Shown here piece after piece: positions 1 to 11,430 of a stretch of 64,000 bases of DNA (positions within the stretch are counted from its first letter, which is position 1; every line of letters begins with the position of its first letter). Origin of the DNA: Echria macrotheca (lineage: Eukaryota > Ascomycota > Sordariomycetes > Sordariales > Schizotheciaceae); assembly GCA_030411725.1 (NCBI GenBank), contig MU839843.1, positions 496,001 through 560,000 on the forward strand, given 5' to 3'. The notes under the pieces are model-generated. The model saw only the letters and a program-made list of their open reading frames with translations, did no database searches and had not been told where the DNA came from. The position numbers and the translations under genes are program-made.

Positions 1-1547
1 GATTCACGAGTGAGGTAGAGGAACGAATATTCTTCGACGGCTCGGAGCCAGAAGTCGAGAGCTGGTTGGGTAGTCGGACCCTCGCAGACATCCTTGAAGA
101 GAACCTTCTTTGGACGCACAAATCTCGACGTCGAGTTCGAGTCACCCGCTTCGGAGCTGGGTTCGAGTGCGACGGAGTTGACGTTGCGGATGCTGAGGGC
201 GTGAGTATTTGTGATGCGGCTGCATTCACAGAAACAGTCCGTTCGACACTCCCAGAGCAGCTCCGAAGCGGCAAAGTGCAAGGTCCTTCGACAGAGCAGT
301 CTCTCCTGGAACACCCATGCCCGGTTGAACAGCGGCTCCATGGACGTGCGGAAGTAAGACAAGTCGCCATACAAAACTTCATGGCTTCGGTCGTGTGATA
401 TTCGCGAGAATATTGGGCCGTCTTGGGGGTCGATCCGGATCGTTTCTTGACTTGGTGATTTCGCCAGACCGTCACGTTGTTCGAATTCCCGAAACCCCTG
501 GCCATGTACTCTTGGCTGAAAGAGACTGGCTGAGGCGTTGCGCATGGAAGTTGCGGCAATATTGAGAATGGCGTTCTGATAGACATCAGCCATCTTGGTT
601 GACTCAACCATCCAGTCCTCCTGGTCGTCCTGGATGATGCATAGTGAATCGATCCATATGTAGCGGAAGCCGAGAGCCCTCGTGAGCAGGACGACATCCT
701 TGAAGAGTTGAGGCAGAGACGCCCAGTCGATACCCTGTCGGTGTTGGTAAAGCGTGTCGTGGGTAGTTTTGGGAAGGATTTGGGCAGCCCTGCGGCCACC
801 CCAGCAGTGGCTCAGTGTCGCGTAGGGCTCTTCTGGAAACACGTGTTCATCCACAAGGGTGTCGACCAGCTTGACCCCATCTCTGACATCGACCAGTCTT
901 TTGGGGAGTCCAGATGAAGCCGGCGCACACTTGGGGTGGGTGGCGTCGCAGAGGCTCATCCACCTTTGGGCGAGAGCCACAGCCCGTTCCAAAGTGGGTG
1001 TTGTCTCGACATGAGCCGCGGGACCAATTGCCGGACACAAAACTGGCGAGCTGGAGTTGGAACTCGTTGAATTATCCCGATACAGCTCGATGCGAGAGGT
1101 AGCATCTCGGATAGTCAAGGTGTGAATCGACGACTTGTCGGCGATGTCGTCGTACAGAACAACCTTGAAGAGCACCAGACTGGACCCGGGCTGCTGTGCC
1201 AGGCAGATGACCTTCTCAAAATGCCTTTTGGAAAGCCTCCATGATCTCCGCCACGGAATCTCTTTGGGTTTCGCATCTTCTTGCAGCCAGAAGTGGTCGA
1301 TGGCCTGTTGCAGGACCTTGCAGGTGGCGCAACCTCCCTGTCCGGCAGTCCGGACCTCGCTAAACCGGGCCAGTCGGTAGCGTGCTTTAGGGGCCCCCGG
1401 GATGGCTGCAAACAGGCGAGGCGCAAAATCGGTGAATCTGGCGTAATCCAGCTTGAGACATGCCGGACAGTCTGGGACCTTTGGAGCCTCAACAAGCGCA
1501 TGGCTCATGATGGATGGCGCTGCTGTTTGAGTTTCCATGAGCAGCAT
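1..1547 (-). CDS. HET-domain protein, 3'-truncated by window edge
   Basis: An uninterrupted minus-strand frame of about 515 codons enters the window from the left edge, so the C-terminus is missing. The N-terminal part carries CPAC and CATCK cysteine pairs, then CDATHPKC leading to LPKRLVDV, as in many HET proteins. The HET core follows: LSHCWGG, then FRYIWIDSLCIIQDD, MADVYQNAILNIAAT, and later FNRAWVFQERLL with an ELLWEC block. HET domains act in fungal allorecognition and can trigger heterokaryon incompatibility cell death; a role here is inferred from the family. The first in-frame ATG after the last upstream stop is at 1547, with alternatives at 1538 and 1508. No intron is needed. A longer 5' exon starting near 1720 is possible but not supported. 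Confidence 0.9.
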   Translation of the reverse strand, partial: MLLMETQTAAPSIMSHALVEAPKVPDCPACLKLDYARFTDFAPRLFAAIPGAPKARYRLARFSEVRTAGQGGCATCKVLQQAIDHFWLQEDAKPKEIPWRRSWRLSKRHFEKVICLAQQPGSSLVLFKVVLYDDIADKSSIHTLTIRDATSRIELYRDNSTSSNSSSPVLCPAIGPAAHVETTPTLERAVALAQRWMSLCDATHPKCAPASSGLPKRLVDVRDGVKLVDTLVDEHVFPEEPYATLSHCWGGRRAAQILPKTTHDTLYQHRQGIDWASLPQLFKDVVLLTRALGFRYIWIDSLCIIQDDQEDWMVESTKMADVYQNAILNIAATSMRNASASLFQPRVHGQGFREFEQRDGLAKSPSQETIRIDPQDGPIFSRISHDRSHEVLYGDLSYFRTSMEPLFNRAWVFQERLLCRRTLHFAASELLWECRTDCFCECSRITNTHALSIRNVNSVALEPSSEAGDSNSTSRFVRPKKVLFKDVCEGPTTQPALDFWLRAVEEYSFLYLTRE

Positions 1548-3102
1548 TTTGGCGAAGCGGGGTTGTGGGAGGGACGAGAATTCAGAGTGAGCAGCGTCTC
1601 CTCTGTCATCTTCGTTGTCCCGGGTGAGGGAGCCCACGCGACTCTCGGTGCAACATCATCCTCAAGTTCTACCAGCGATGTGAAAGTTTGCTGCATTTTG
1701 AACATGCTCGGAATTAGCCATCTCGAGTGATTATCTGAGTTGATGTTCTAGAATCTACCGCTGCTCACAAATGCTGCCCGTTTGCAATGAGAGGAGGAAG
1801 GAGGTTCCTGAGGTCGTACAAGCACCAAGTGGGGCAGAAAGCTTACGCGATCGCACGTGACTTAGTCTCTCATCTTCTCTGGCGACCTCCCAAACCCATC
1901 GCACAATTACCCGGCCGTGGCACATATTTGAAGCAGTCAAGAATAAGCTTGTTTCTCGTGCCGCCCGGCGGCTGCGTTTGGAGATCTGATCGGCTTTCTG
2001 GGCCGCTGGATGGCCGTCAGCGTCTGCTGCCCCACGTGAGTGGATCCAGGCTTGCCGCCGACCTCGAACGGCCTGGCGGGGCCAATCGTCAGGACCCCGC
2101 GCGCCGAACTCGAAACACCAGGGACTCTCTCGACAATTAACCTCGCAATGACTGGCAGGCTGTTCTGTTTTTATCGATGGCTCACCTGCGACACGCATCG
2201 GATACCGGCTTCTTGATGAGTTCGGGACAGGGTCTTCGAGATGCCAAGAGCTGGGAATCCATGCTTAGTTGGCTCCTTCCCGTGCTGTTGTGCAGTCAAC
2301 AGGCCCGATCGACCACGATGACCTCCACGAGGCCACCGAGACACGCCGTGTCTATGGCGTCGGAATTGCTCAATACTGCTGCTATACCGGATGACATCTG
2401 GAATACTCCAAACAAGCAACCTACCTGATCACGAGAACCGATGCACAGCTGTTGTCTCATCTCGACTTCCACGGAGTCGCTGTGCGACAGACAGACAACC
2501 GCCTCAGCCTCATTCCAATTGCCAAGAACAGGCCGCACTGGAAATCGGCGTCTGATAGCGTCTGGGCTCCCTCTCAAGTGAAGATGGGTGTTTGGAGGGT
2601 CGCCACCGGTAACCCCGGCTCCGGGGAATGACTGGCTGACAGCCTCCGAGCGCTTCCCCGGCCCGCGGTTACGGGCCTCGACAAAAAGACGCAACATGCT
2701 TCTCTTTGGTCGTCGTCGGCGCCGCGACAAAGAACTGCTCTCCTATTTTGGTTACCGGTGGTTTGGCGCGTGGACAACCGGCTTTTGTTTCGCATGGCTC
2801 GCCTGACCATTTTTGTGTTTGGTGCCTTTTATTGTTCGGCGGTCCCGCCATCTCACGATTGTCTATTGTCACTTCTTATTCACCTCAACAATACCATTGC
2901 GCCTCACAATAGGGGATGCGTCATGGTTTCCTTTGAGCGTTTTCTTTTGTAATTTGCTTCGTCTCATTCTTATTCCTTATTTTTCACTTTAACCCAGGTG
3001 GTGTAAGATCTTCTAATTCTCACCAATACTTTCTGCAACCCATTTGCGAACATCACCGAAAATCTCAAAATACCCCTTGACCGGTTCAAGAACACACGCG
3101 AA
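1548..3102. other. Intergenic, divergent promoters of HET gene and PRM1
   Basis: About 1.55 kb between divergent genes. It has only short frames without coding character. The 2800-3100 part is pyrimidine-rich and A/T-richer, as expected for the PRM1 promoter and 5' leader. No TATA box or repeat stands out. Confidence 0.6.
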
Positions 3103-5226
3103 ATGAGCTACGGCGAGAAATCCCGGGGGATCCCGCCGGTTCCCCCACTCCCCTCCAACCTCAACGCCAACTCGTGGGAGATGATCGACCTTCAGGATGG
3201 TAGACACCCCAGACCCGACCCGAAACTCCAACCACACGCCTACACCGATCCCAGCATCACACCGTACCTCGGTCTCCGAGCGAGGTTATCCCAGATATGG
3301 CTCAACCGATGGACTGTTTTGCTTCTCTTGGTCCTGGCGCGGGTTGTGATCTTGACGGGTGGCCTCAACACCAACCTCGAGAGCGCAAAAGTCAAGGCTC
3401 TGTCAGCTTGTACCAAGGTAGAGGACATTGGAAGCGCCATGGCCTCGATGCCACACTACCTTTCCGTCGGCGTCAATTCCCTCGCGGCTGATGGCATCAG
3501 CAAGACAGTCAGGGGCTTAGTCCAGATTCTCCAATTAATCCTCACAGCCGTGGAGCAGCTCATTCTCTTCGTCATCAACTACTACATTGGAACAATCGTC
3601 TGTCTTGTCGGTGCCCTCATTCACGGCACTCTGGATGTGTCGGTTCAGGCCATCGACGGTGTGACGAAGGATATGAACGATGCCATTGGCAAGATCAGCG
3701 GCGAGATCAGCAGCGACCTGTCCAGCATCCAGAACACTGTTAATGGCATTCTGAATGGCATCGTTGGTCTCGTCAAGTCGGACCCTCCCAAGATCGATGT
3801 CACGCCCCGTCTCGACGAACTCAAGAACATCAAGATCGACACCTCGTCGTTTACACAAGGTTTGTCGGCGCTGAATAGCACGATCCCGACATTCGACCAA
3901 GCCGAGAACTTTACCAAGAACGCCCTCTCAATCCCTTTCAAGCTTGTAGGCGAGTTGCTTGACTCCAAGTTTGGCAATTACACCTTCGACCAGTCCGTCT
4001 TCCCGGTGGCTCAGAAGCGAGCTCTCTCGTTCTGCTCCGACAACTCTTTCCTCAACGACTTCTTCAACACCCTCTTCGACATCGTCGCCAAGGCCAAGAT
4101 TGCCTTTGCCGTCACCCTTCCCATCCTGGCCATCCTCGCCATGATCATGATGGCCTGGATTGAGATCCGCCGTTGGCGCAAGGAGAAGATGCGCGCGAAG
4201 GTCTTCACCGAACACGGTTACGACCCAATGGATGTCACCTACATCGTCTCGAGACCCATTACTGCGGGTGCCGGCATCAAGCTTGCCTCGCGCTTCAGCG
4301 GCAAGAAGAATCTCCTGGCACGGTGGACCATCGCTTACATGACATCCCTCCCGGCGCTTTTCGTGCTTTCTCTCGCCATGGCGGGCTTCTTCTCGTGCTT
4401 TTGCCAGTTCCTCATGCTCCGCGCGATCGAGAAGGAGGCCCCTGCGCTTGCCAACCAGGTTGGCGACTTTGCTGGGGACGTTGTCAAGACGCTCGGACAG
4501 GTGTCCACCGAATGGGCCGACGATGCCAATGGTGTGGTCCTCAGTCTCCAAAATGACATCAACGACGACTTGCTGGGGTGGGTCCGAAATGCAACCAAGG
4601 CGGTCAATGATACTCTCAACACGCTCGACGAGGAGATCGACAAGGGCATCACCACGATTTTCAACGGTACCGTCCTGCTCAACACGGCGCGCGATGTCGT
4701 CGGGTGTATCATCGGCCGCAAGATCGATACCGTGGAACAAGGCCTGACCTTCATCAACGAGCACGCAAAGGTCACGCTCCCGCTCTTCCCGAATGATACG
4801 TTTTCCGAAGGTGCCGACAAGAGCGTCCAGGGCGACAGCGATCTCACCAGCTTCCTCGCTACGCCGGCTACTGTCACGACGGACGAGGTCTCGGGCGCGG
4901 TCGATGACGTGGTCAACATGCTGCACCAGGGGATCGTCCAGGAGGCACTCATCTCGACTGCGCTTCTCTTGGTGTATGTCATTGTGGTGCTCGTCGGCGT
5001 GATCCGTTCGGCTGTGGGCATGGCAGGACGCGACAAGACGCGCGCCGAGGGCGGCCAGTTCTATGGCTCACAACGTGACAATCCCGTCGCCGACCCGGGC
5101 GCCGCGCCGGCCTACTCGGAGGTGGTTTACGCGGGTAATGTGCCACGGGGCAAGGCGGGGGTGACGAGGTATCCGAGCCATGCGCGCAAGAGCAGTTATC
5201 CGGAAGTGGAGGACATGGATCGGTAG
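3103..5226 (+). CDS. prm1: Plasma membrane fusion protein PRM1
   Basis: Single-exon gene of 707 aa. It matches the fungal Prm1 family, a multi-span glycoprotein that promotes plasma-membrane merger during mating and hyphal fusion. Hydrophobic segments lie near residues 66-88, 150-175, 332-352, 410-435 and 615-637, with large polar loops between them rich in NxS/T sequons (for example NSTIP, NYTFD, NGTVL). The N-terminus has a Pro-rich cytosolic stretch (PPVPPLPS) and the C-terminus is a hydrophilic tail. Length is close to that of Neurospora-type Prm1. The start ATG is the first in frame after a pyrimidine-rich leader. A long antisense frame at 3928-4926 is only a codon-bias shadow. Confidence 0.93.
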   Translation: MSYGEKSRGIPPVPPLPSNLNANSWEMIDLQDGRHPRPDPKLQPHAYTDPSITPYLGLRARLSQIWLNRWTVLLLLVLARVVILTGGLNTNLESAKVKALSACTKVEDIGSAMASMPHYLSVGVNSLAADGISKTVRGLVQILQLILTAVEQLILFVINYYIGTIVCLVGALIHGTLDVSVQAIDGVTKDMNDAIGKISGEISSDLSSIQNTVNGILNGIVGLVKSDPPKIDVTPRLDELKNIKIDTSSFTQGLSALNSTIPTFDQAENFTKNALSIPFKLVGELLDSKFGNYTFDQSVFPVAQKRALSFCSDNSFLNDFFNTLFDIVAKAKIAFAVTLPILAILAMIMMAWIEIRRWRKEKMRAKVFTEHGYDPMDVTYIVSRPITAGAGIKLASRFSGKKNLLARWTIAYMTSLPALFVLSLAMAGFFSCFCQFLMLRAIEKEAPALANQVGDFAGDVVKTLGQVSTEWADDANGVVLSLQNDINDDLLGWVRNATKAVNDTLNTLDEEIDKGITTIFNGTVLLNTARDVVGCIIGRKIDTVEQGLTFINEHAKVTLPLFPNDTFSEGADKSVQGDSDLTSFLATPATVTTDEVSGAVDDVVNMLHQGIVQEALISTALLLVYVIVVLVGVIRSAVGMAGRDKTRAEGGQFYGSQRDNPVADPGAAPAYSEVVYAGNVPRGKAGVTRYPSHARKSSYPEVEDMDR

Positions 5227-5809
5227 GACCTGTCTGTTCGTCTACCGACGTACACGCCTCTTTAGGACGAACCAGCTAGCCTGTTGGCGTGGTATATCGG
5301 GGACGACTTTTTTGTCTCTTGTTTCTTTTGTTCCTTATTGCATCTTTGGGCGTTGGGAGCTGGACGGTCCTGCATACGCATGGGCGGGCGGATGGAGCTG
5401 TCTAGAGAAATAGTTTTGGGAATTCCGAGCATGTATGAGCGCTTAATACGGCTGCACGGCGTCGAGGTGGTTGCGTGGCATCTTTGGGTTTCTTGTACCG
5501 GGTCGGTACCGTTGGGCATCTAGGTACCAGGAGAAGAGTTCAAACGCGGGGGTTCTAGTTGCGGAGCGGGTGGCATCCGCCGAGATCTGAGAAACATCTC
5601 TGTATCTTCGTAGAATAATAACAATGTGTATATAGTGTTTGAATTATCAAGAGCGGTCCCTGAAATGACTTGGATCGCGGCCAAGCTCCATTGAGAAACT
5701 CCGCCTTGCAAGGGGCGGCACTGCGGCAGCGGAGGGCCGGGATCGGTCCAGAGCAAAGGTGGCGAGATGGCGGGGGATGTGCCCGACCTGCGGGGTCCAG
5801 AAAAATCGG
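5227..5809. other. Intergenic, PRM1 3' end to tryptophan synthase promoter
   Basis: Holds the presumed PRM1 3' UTR and the distal promoter of the tryptophan synthase gene. Small frames present are not supported as genes. Confidence 0.55.
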
Positions 5810-5816
5810 TGACTCA
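5810..5816 (+). promoter_or_regulatory. CPC-1/GCN4-type site TGACTCA upstream of tryptophan synthase
   Basis: A perfect TGACTCA heptamer lies 147 bp before the tryptophan synthase start codon. This is the consensus of the general amino-acid control activators Gcn4p (yeast) and CPC1 (Neurospora), whose targets include tryptophan genes. Binding is inferred from motif and position only. Confidence 0.65.
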
Positions 5817-5962
5817 AAATACTTGACCCCTACATCTTGGGTCCGGTACAAAAGCGACGACTCCTGACCGACATTTTCTCCAAAGTGGACTCGACGAACA
5901 CCAGGAACACCAGTCAATCGCCAATTGGACCCAATTGACCTGTTTTCTGCCCGTCCGACACC

Positions 5963-8297
5963 ATGGAGGCTCTCAAGCAGACTTTCCAGCGCTGCAAGGC
6001 CCAGAACCGGGTATGCCCCGCCACCGCCGAACCCGCCGTGTCTTCTTGTTATAGAGGATGCGCAGGTCTAAACACCAGCTAATGCGAGATAGCCTGCGCT
6101 TGTCACCTATGTCACGGCCGGCTTTCCCCTGCCGGAGGACACCCCCGAGGTGCTCCTGTCCATGGAGCGGGGAGGCGCTGGTTAGTACCCTTCAGGCTCC
6201 CGTCGTTGGACGCGCACCTTGAACTAACAAACGCTCCCTTTCAGACATCATCGAGCTCGGTGTGCCCTTCACCGACCCCATCGCCGACGGCCCAACCATC
6301 CAGACGTCCAACACGGTCGCCCTCAAGAATGGTGTCACGATCGAGTCGACGCTGCAGATGGTGCGGGACGCTCGCCAGCGCGGGCTCAAGGCGCCCATCC
6401 TGCTCATGGGCTACTACAACCCGCTCCTGAGCTACGGCGAGGAGCGCTTACTCAAGGACTGCAAGGAGTCGGGCGTCAACGGTTTTATCGTTGTTGATCT
6501 GCCGCCTGAGGAGGCTGTTTCGTTCCGCAAGCTGTGCTCCCGCGGAGGGTAAGAGATGCGACTTGGTATTGCGGACCTTAGCTAACATGTTTCAACAGAC
6601 TTTCATATGTGCCGCTCATTGCGCCGGCCACGTCCGACACCCGCATGCGCCTTCTCTGCCAGCTGGCCGACTCCTTTATCTATGTCGTCTCGCGCCAAGG
6701 CGTCACCGGCGCCCTGGGCACGCTCAACGCCAACCTGCCGGAGCTGCTTGCGCGTGTCAAGAAGTACAGTGGCGACAAGCCCGCAGCCGTCGGATTCGGC
6801 GTCAGCACCCGCGACCACTTCGTCTCTGTCTCCCAGATCGCCGACGGCGTGGTCGTCGGCAGCATGATTGTCACGACGCTCCAGAAGGCCGCCAAGGGAC
6901 AGGAGGGCAAGGCCGTCGAGGAGTTCTGCGCCTACCTTTGCGGCCGCACGACCTCGCCCGAGGAGGAAGCCACCCGCGAGGTCGGCATTGTGGAGGCGGC
7001 CTCGGTCGCGCGGGAGCCGAACGGCGAGGCGTCGGTGGATGAGGTCGTGCGGGACACCGATGATCTTGTCAGACAGCTCGCCGCGCTGCACGGCAAGATC
7101 CCGGAGCGCTTCGGCGAGTTCGGCGGGCAGTACGTGCCTGAGTCGCTGATGGACTGCCTGTCCGAGCTCGAGGAGGGCTTCAACAAGATCAAGGACGACC
7201 CGGCCTTCTGGGAGGAGTACCGCTCGTACTACCCCTGGATGGGGCGGCCCGGCCATCTCCACAAGGCCGAGCGGCTGACGGAGTATGCTGGGGGTGCCAA
7301 CATCTGGCTCAAGCGGGAGGATCTAAATCACACCGGCTCGCACAAGATCAACAATGCGCTCGGCCAGCTGCTGCTTGCGCGGAGGCTGGGCAAGACCAAG
7401 ATCATTGCCGAGACGGGTGCTGGACAGCACGGTGTCGCCACCGCCACGGTGTGCGCCAAGTTCGGGATGGAGTGCACGGTGTACATGGGCGCCGAGGATG
7501 TTCGGCGCCAAGCCCTCAACGTGTTCCGGATGAAGCTGCTGGGTGCCAAGGTCGTTGCGGTCGAAGCCGGCAGCAGGACACTCCGTGATGCTGTCAACGA
7601 GGCTCTCCGCGCCTGGGTTGTGCATCTTGAGGATACACACTACATCATTGGATCCGCCATCGGGCCGCATCCCTTCCCGACGATCGTGCGGACGTTCCAG
7701 TCGGTCATCGGCACCGAGACCAAGGCGCAGATGCTTGAGAAGCGCGGCAAACTGCCGGATGCCGTCGTGGCCTGTGTCGGAGGCGGTAGCAATGCCGTCG
7801 GCATGTTTTACCCGTTCAGCAACGACCCGAGCGTCAAGCTTCTGGGCGTCGAGGCCGGTGGTGAAGGTGTCGATACGCCGCGCCACAGCGCCACGCTCAC
7901 GGCCGGTACCAAGGGTGTCTTGCACGGCGTGCGGACGTATATCCTGCAGAACGAGCACGGGCAGATCGACGACACACACTCGATCTCTGCGGGGCTGGAT
8001 TATCCCGGTGTCGGGCCCGAGTTGTCCAACTGGAAGGACTCGCAGCGGGCCAAGTTCATTGCGGCCACAGATGCGCAGGCGTTTATCGGGTTCCGTCTGA
8101 TGAGTCAGCTCGAGGGTATCATTCCGGCGCTGGAGTCGGCGCACGGTATTTATGGCGCCATTGAGCTGGCCAAGACGATGAAGAAGGATGAAGATATTGT
8201 GATTTGTCTGAGTGGGCGTGGTGATAAGGATGTGCAGAGCGTGGCGGATGAGTTGCCGATTCTGGGGCCCAAGATTGGCTGGGACTTGCGTTTTTAG
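5963..8297 (+). CDS. TRP5: Tryptophan synthase, bifunctional alpha-beta fusion
   Basis: Four exons: 5963-6010, 6093-6180, 6245-6548, 6599-8297, giving 712 aa. The splices restore the TrpA N-terminus through phases 0, 1 and 2. The enzyme converts indole-3-glycerol phosphate plus serine to tryptophan in the cytosol. The alpha part (about 1-250) keeps the catalytic acids Glu49 and Asp60 in ELGVPFTDPIADG, at the same numbering as the bacterial enzyme. The beta part (about 300-712) keeps HTGSHKIN with the PLP lysine at residue 396, AETGAGQHG, and the phosphate-binding loop CVGGGSNAVG. The alpha-then-beta order in one chain is the fungal arrangement (yeast TRP5, Neurospora trp-3). A TGACTCA site upstream fits cross-pathway control. 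It converges on the ribosomal protein gene. Confidence 0.97.
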
Positions 8298-8637
8298 AGT
8301 GCAGGTTGTTTGAGGTGTCTCTATACAGAGAAGTTCGATTCGATAACCCCTTCACTTTATGCTGGAGGAAAAACTTAGAAAATAGATCTATCCAGGCAAG
8401 ATTTACGCCTGAGGGTGGCCTCGACATATCATCAACTGCCCGACGCATGCGATGGCCATTATGCGAGAATCCTTGTACAGGACACTGAATGGTACACCCC
8501 GACACTGCTTGAGGGTGTCAAGAATGATTTGTACATGAACATGATATAATACAACCCGGAATGTGGTGAAGCCGAAAACCACCGTGTCCCCAGGTCCAGA
8601 AACTCTATGTCTCCGACTGTGCACCCCCATCTAATAT
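8298..8637. other. Intergenic between convergent genes
   Basis: 340 bp holding the two 3' UTRs of the convergent tryptophan synthase and bL28m genes. Nothing else seen. Confidence 0.6.
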
Positions 8638-9342
8638 CTATTCCTTCTTCCCCGGCTTCTCCTCCTTCATGAAATCCTCCTCCTTGCCAATGGTAAACTC
8701 CTCCTCATTTTCCAGCATCGTCGAAGTCTCCTCCATGATCCCCTCAGGCGACCCCCCTTCTTCGAGCGCCATCAACGCCTCCTCCTCCTGTTCCTGTGCC
8801 TCCTCTCCCTCCTCAATCAACCCCAACGCAACCCTCTCCTCCTTCAACTTCTGTCGAACAGCATCAGTCTGCATAACCCGCCACCTCAACCGCCACCCCC
8901 AGGGCCCCAGCTCCTTGACCCGCGCCGGCTTGATGCCCAGCAGATAGTTGTCCAGCCCGCCGACCTTGTCGATCGTCCGCAGGACTCGCGTCGTCACGCG
9001 CGTGCGGACGAATACCTGGAGGGAGTCGGACCAGAGCCGCTTGTGGTGCACGTTGGGCCGCCACGCGCGGCGCGTCTTGATCTCGTTCTTGGCCGAGACT
9101 TTGTTGCCGAAGCGGATCGAGGCGGTGCCGTAGAGGCCCGTGTTGGATTGGTGGTACGTCTGGCGCGGGCCGGGCGGGTAGGCCGGGATCTCGGGGTGGG
9201 GGGCTGTTACCGAGGGGATTGGGATGGGCGAGTTGGGGATTCGCGGTTGTTTGTAGGTTCGGACTTGGGAGAGGGTCAGGAAGGGGTGTCGGAGGGCGGT
9301 TGCTCCTGCTCGGAGGGAGCAGGTTGGGAGGGTTGGTGGCAT
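8638..9342 (-). CDS. mrpl24: Mitochondrial large-subunit ribosomal protein bL28m
   Basis: Single-exon protein of 234 aa. It matches fungal mitochondrial ribosomal protein L24/L28. The core is GLYGTASIRFGNKVSAKN, followed by RRAWRPNVHHKRLWSDSL and the basic RTRVTTRVLRTIDKVGGLDNYLL stretch, which is the bL28 fold. The N-terminus (about 1-40) is rich in Arg, Ser and Ala with almost no acidic residues, as expected for a mitochondrial targeting peptide. The C-terminus has a long Glu-rich tail of variable sequence. It is read divergently from the next gene with 345 bp between the start codons, suggesting a shared promoter. Confidence 0.93.
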   Translation of the reverse strand: MPPTLPTCSLRAGATALRHPFLTLSQVRTYKQPRIPNSPIPIPSVTAPHPEIPAYPPGPRQTYHQSNTGLYGTASIRFGNKVSAKNEIKTRRAWRPNVHHKRLWSDSLQVFVRTRVTTRVLRTIDKVGGLDNYLLGIKPARVKELGPWGWRLRWRVMQTDAVRQKLKEERVALGLIEEGEEAQEQEEEALMALEEGGSPEGIMEETSTMLENEEEFTIGKEEDFMKEEKPGKKE

Positions 9343-9687
9343 TTTTTATTATTTTTATTCTGGAGAACCGGAGATGAGGTAGGATACTATCGGCGCGGCA
9401 TTGGGTCGGAGGACCGCGGGCGCAAGGGATGGCGGTGATGCCTTGTCGGTTTGGAGTGGTGGTGTTGAGCTTCCAAAATTCAGAGCTGGACAAGCTTTGA
9501 CGTCGGCTGGCGGTGCAATTGACGGACCGACAAGGTTGGCAGAGGATAGTGGTCACGTGCTTTCGTGGGGTTTCGCGACAAGCGGGGAGCTCAGCGCGTG
9601 TCATGCCGCATTGCAAGATCGAGATTACCAGTCCCACTCCACACCCACTGGCCGATTGGCAGCCCAAATCAAGGGCGGGCGACCATA
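9343..9687. promoter_or_regulatory. Bidirectional promoter region
   Basis: 345 bp between the divergent starts of bL28m and the coiled-coil protein. An inverted CCAAT box (GATTGGC) lies near 9655, about 30 bp before the plus-strand ATG. Confidence 0.45.
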
Positions 9688-10787
9688 ATGCTGCCGCCGG
9701 TTGAAGATACCGTGCTCCAAAACAACCCCGATTTCGCGGCGCTGTACAATACTCTCACTTCGGTGGTGCTGAATCCCGATGGATCGACGAAAAACGACCC
9801 CGCGGCCAAGGAGCGCCATGCCGTGCGAGAGGTGTGTCGCACCATCTTCCTCCAGATCGTCACTAACGGAGGACCTAGGAACTAAAGCGACACCGTGTCC
9901 ATGCGGCGAGAAACAACCTCCTCATCCACGCCATCTCGACAGCGAACCCAAGCCTGTTGTCAGAATCCAAACCCCCGCCGACCCTCGGCAGCAGACGAGC
10001 AAAACCACAACCGAGACAGACCAGCACATCCACGTCCACATCCGACCTCCCCCAACCGCTGCTCGACCTCCTCTTGCTGCTGCCGCCCTTCCTCCAACAA
10101 AAAACCACACTATCTGACGACCAAACCGCCGTCCTCCTAAACAACCCCCCCTTCTCCGACTTCCCCACGCTCCTCCCACGCCTCGCACAGCTCATCTCAG
10201 CGTCCCTCCACGCCTCAGCAGTCCACCTCGCCCGCATCGCAAACCCCGCCACGAACCCGTCCTATGTCCACAGGACAGTCCCATCCCTCCCGTCCCACCT
10301 CTCGTCGTTGACGGCGTCCATCGGTGAGCGCAAAACAGCCCTCACGCAAGCCCGTCTGTCCAGCGCGACAACGCTGAACAGACTACTACAAGGCCACGCA
10401 CACGTCCTAACCCAGCTGTTGAGGCTACTAGAAGCGAAACACGGACCGATAGCGCGCTCGTTGGAGTCCCGCGCGGCGGAGGCGGCGTTGCTCGCGCAGA
10501 CGCAGAATGCAGAGGTCGAGGGGTTGTATTGGAAAGCGGTGCGGGAGGTGTACTCGCCGGAAGTGCGGCGCGCGCTGGGGAATTATGTACACCACCTGCG
10601 CGATGCGCGGGGGAGGGTGGGCGAGGGGGTGAGGGCTTTACGCGGGGAGTTGGAGGGGTATGGTGTTGAGGATGGCAGGGCGAAGGGGAAGGAGAGGACG
10701 ATGAGGGAGATGGCGAGGGTCAAGAAGGAGATGGGGAAGCAGGTGGATGAGGCTAGGGCGGACTTGGAACGGTTGGGCAGGGCTTGA
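9688..10787 (+). CDS. Conserved coiled-coil protein, function unknown
   Basis: Two exons, 9688-9831 and 9879-10787, give 350 aa. The 47-nt intron has GT...AG ends and a CACTAACGG branch site, and the join (AVREELKRHRV) keeps frame. I do not recognise a catalytic domain. The N-terminus starts MLPPVEDTVLQNNPDF. Residues about 60-110 are low-complexity Ser/Thr/Pro. The rest is helical, with a long C-terminal run of alternating charged and hydrophobic residues (about 270-350) that looks like coiled coil. It could be a structural subunit of a larger complex, but that is a guess. Pairing with a ribosomal protein promoter suggests housekeeping-type expression. Confidence 0.8.
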
Positions 10788-11430
10788 GGAGGGCCGGTGC
10801 CTCGGTCTATGGTTCGTTGGTGGTGCTTGTTTCCTATGGGGTGATGTGCTCTGTGGGTAGTGTCGGCTGCCATCTATCTGGGTAATGAACTCGTTTGGTG
10901 TTACTTGCGGACCGGAGCCAACCTGGACACAGTTGGTCGGAGCCGGGCTTTGCTGCTGGTGGCTGGTAGGTTGTCAAACTCGGTGCGTCGTGGTCTACAC
11001 GCTAAACATTACGGAGCTGGTGGCGCAAGTTCCCATGGCATGGTTGGCGTTTTCAACCAGAGTTTTGGTGACGTGTGGCTTACTCCATCTGGGGTGTCTC
11101 TCGCAGCCAATGCATTGAGTGGAATGCTGGTAGCAGATCTACTTTTGGTTCAAAACTTGATACAGTAGTGTGTGGCAAAGTCTGGGTTGGGAGCTAATGC
11201 CGGCGATTTCACCGGGCATGGTACTGAGGATGCGGCAGCTCTTGCATTGGGACAGTTTGTTCCCGCATTTCAGTCTCATGGTCACAGAATCTACCAAGTC
11301 ACATCTTGATTTCACATTACATTGGCAGGGGAGATATCGCTTTTGTATATACACAAGCACCACCCGTCCAGTCGAGAGTTGCCCTCTACCCCCTCTCTAC
11401 TCATTTTCGTACACCCACCCCCTTTTGCGT
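10788..11430. other. Intergenic between convergent genes
   Basis: 640 bp of 3' sequence for two convergent genes. The small frames here lack coding support. Confidence 0.55.

Noticed and set aside
3928..4926. 332-aa minus-strand frame inside PRM1
   Set aside because: Antisense shadow of PRM1; charged low-complexity translation, no start context.
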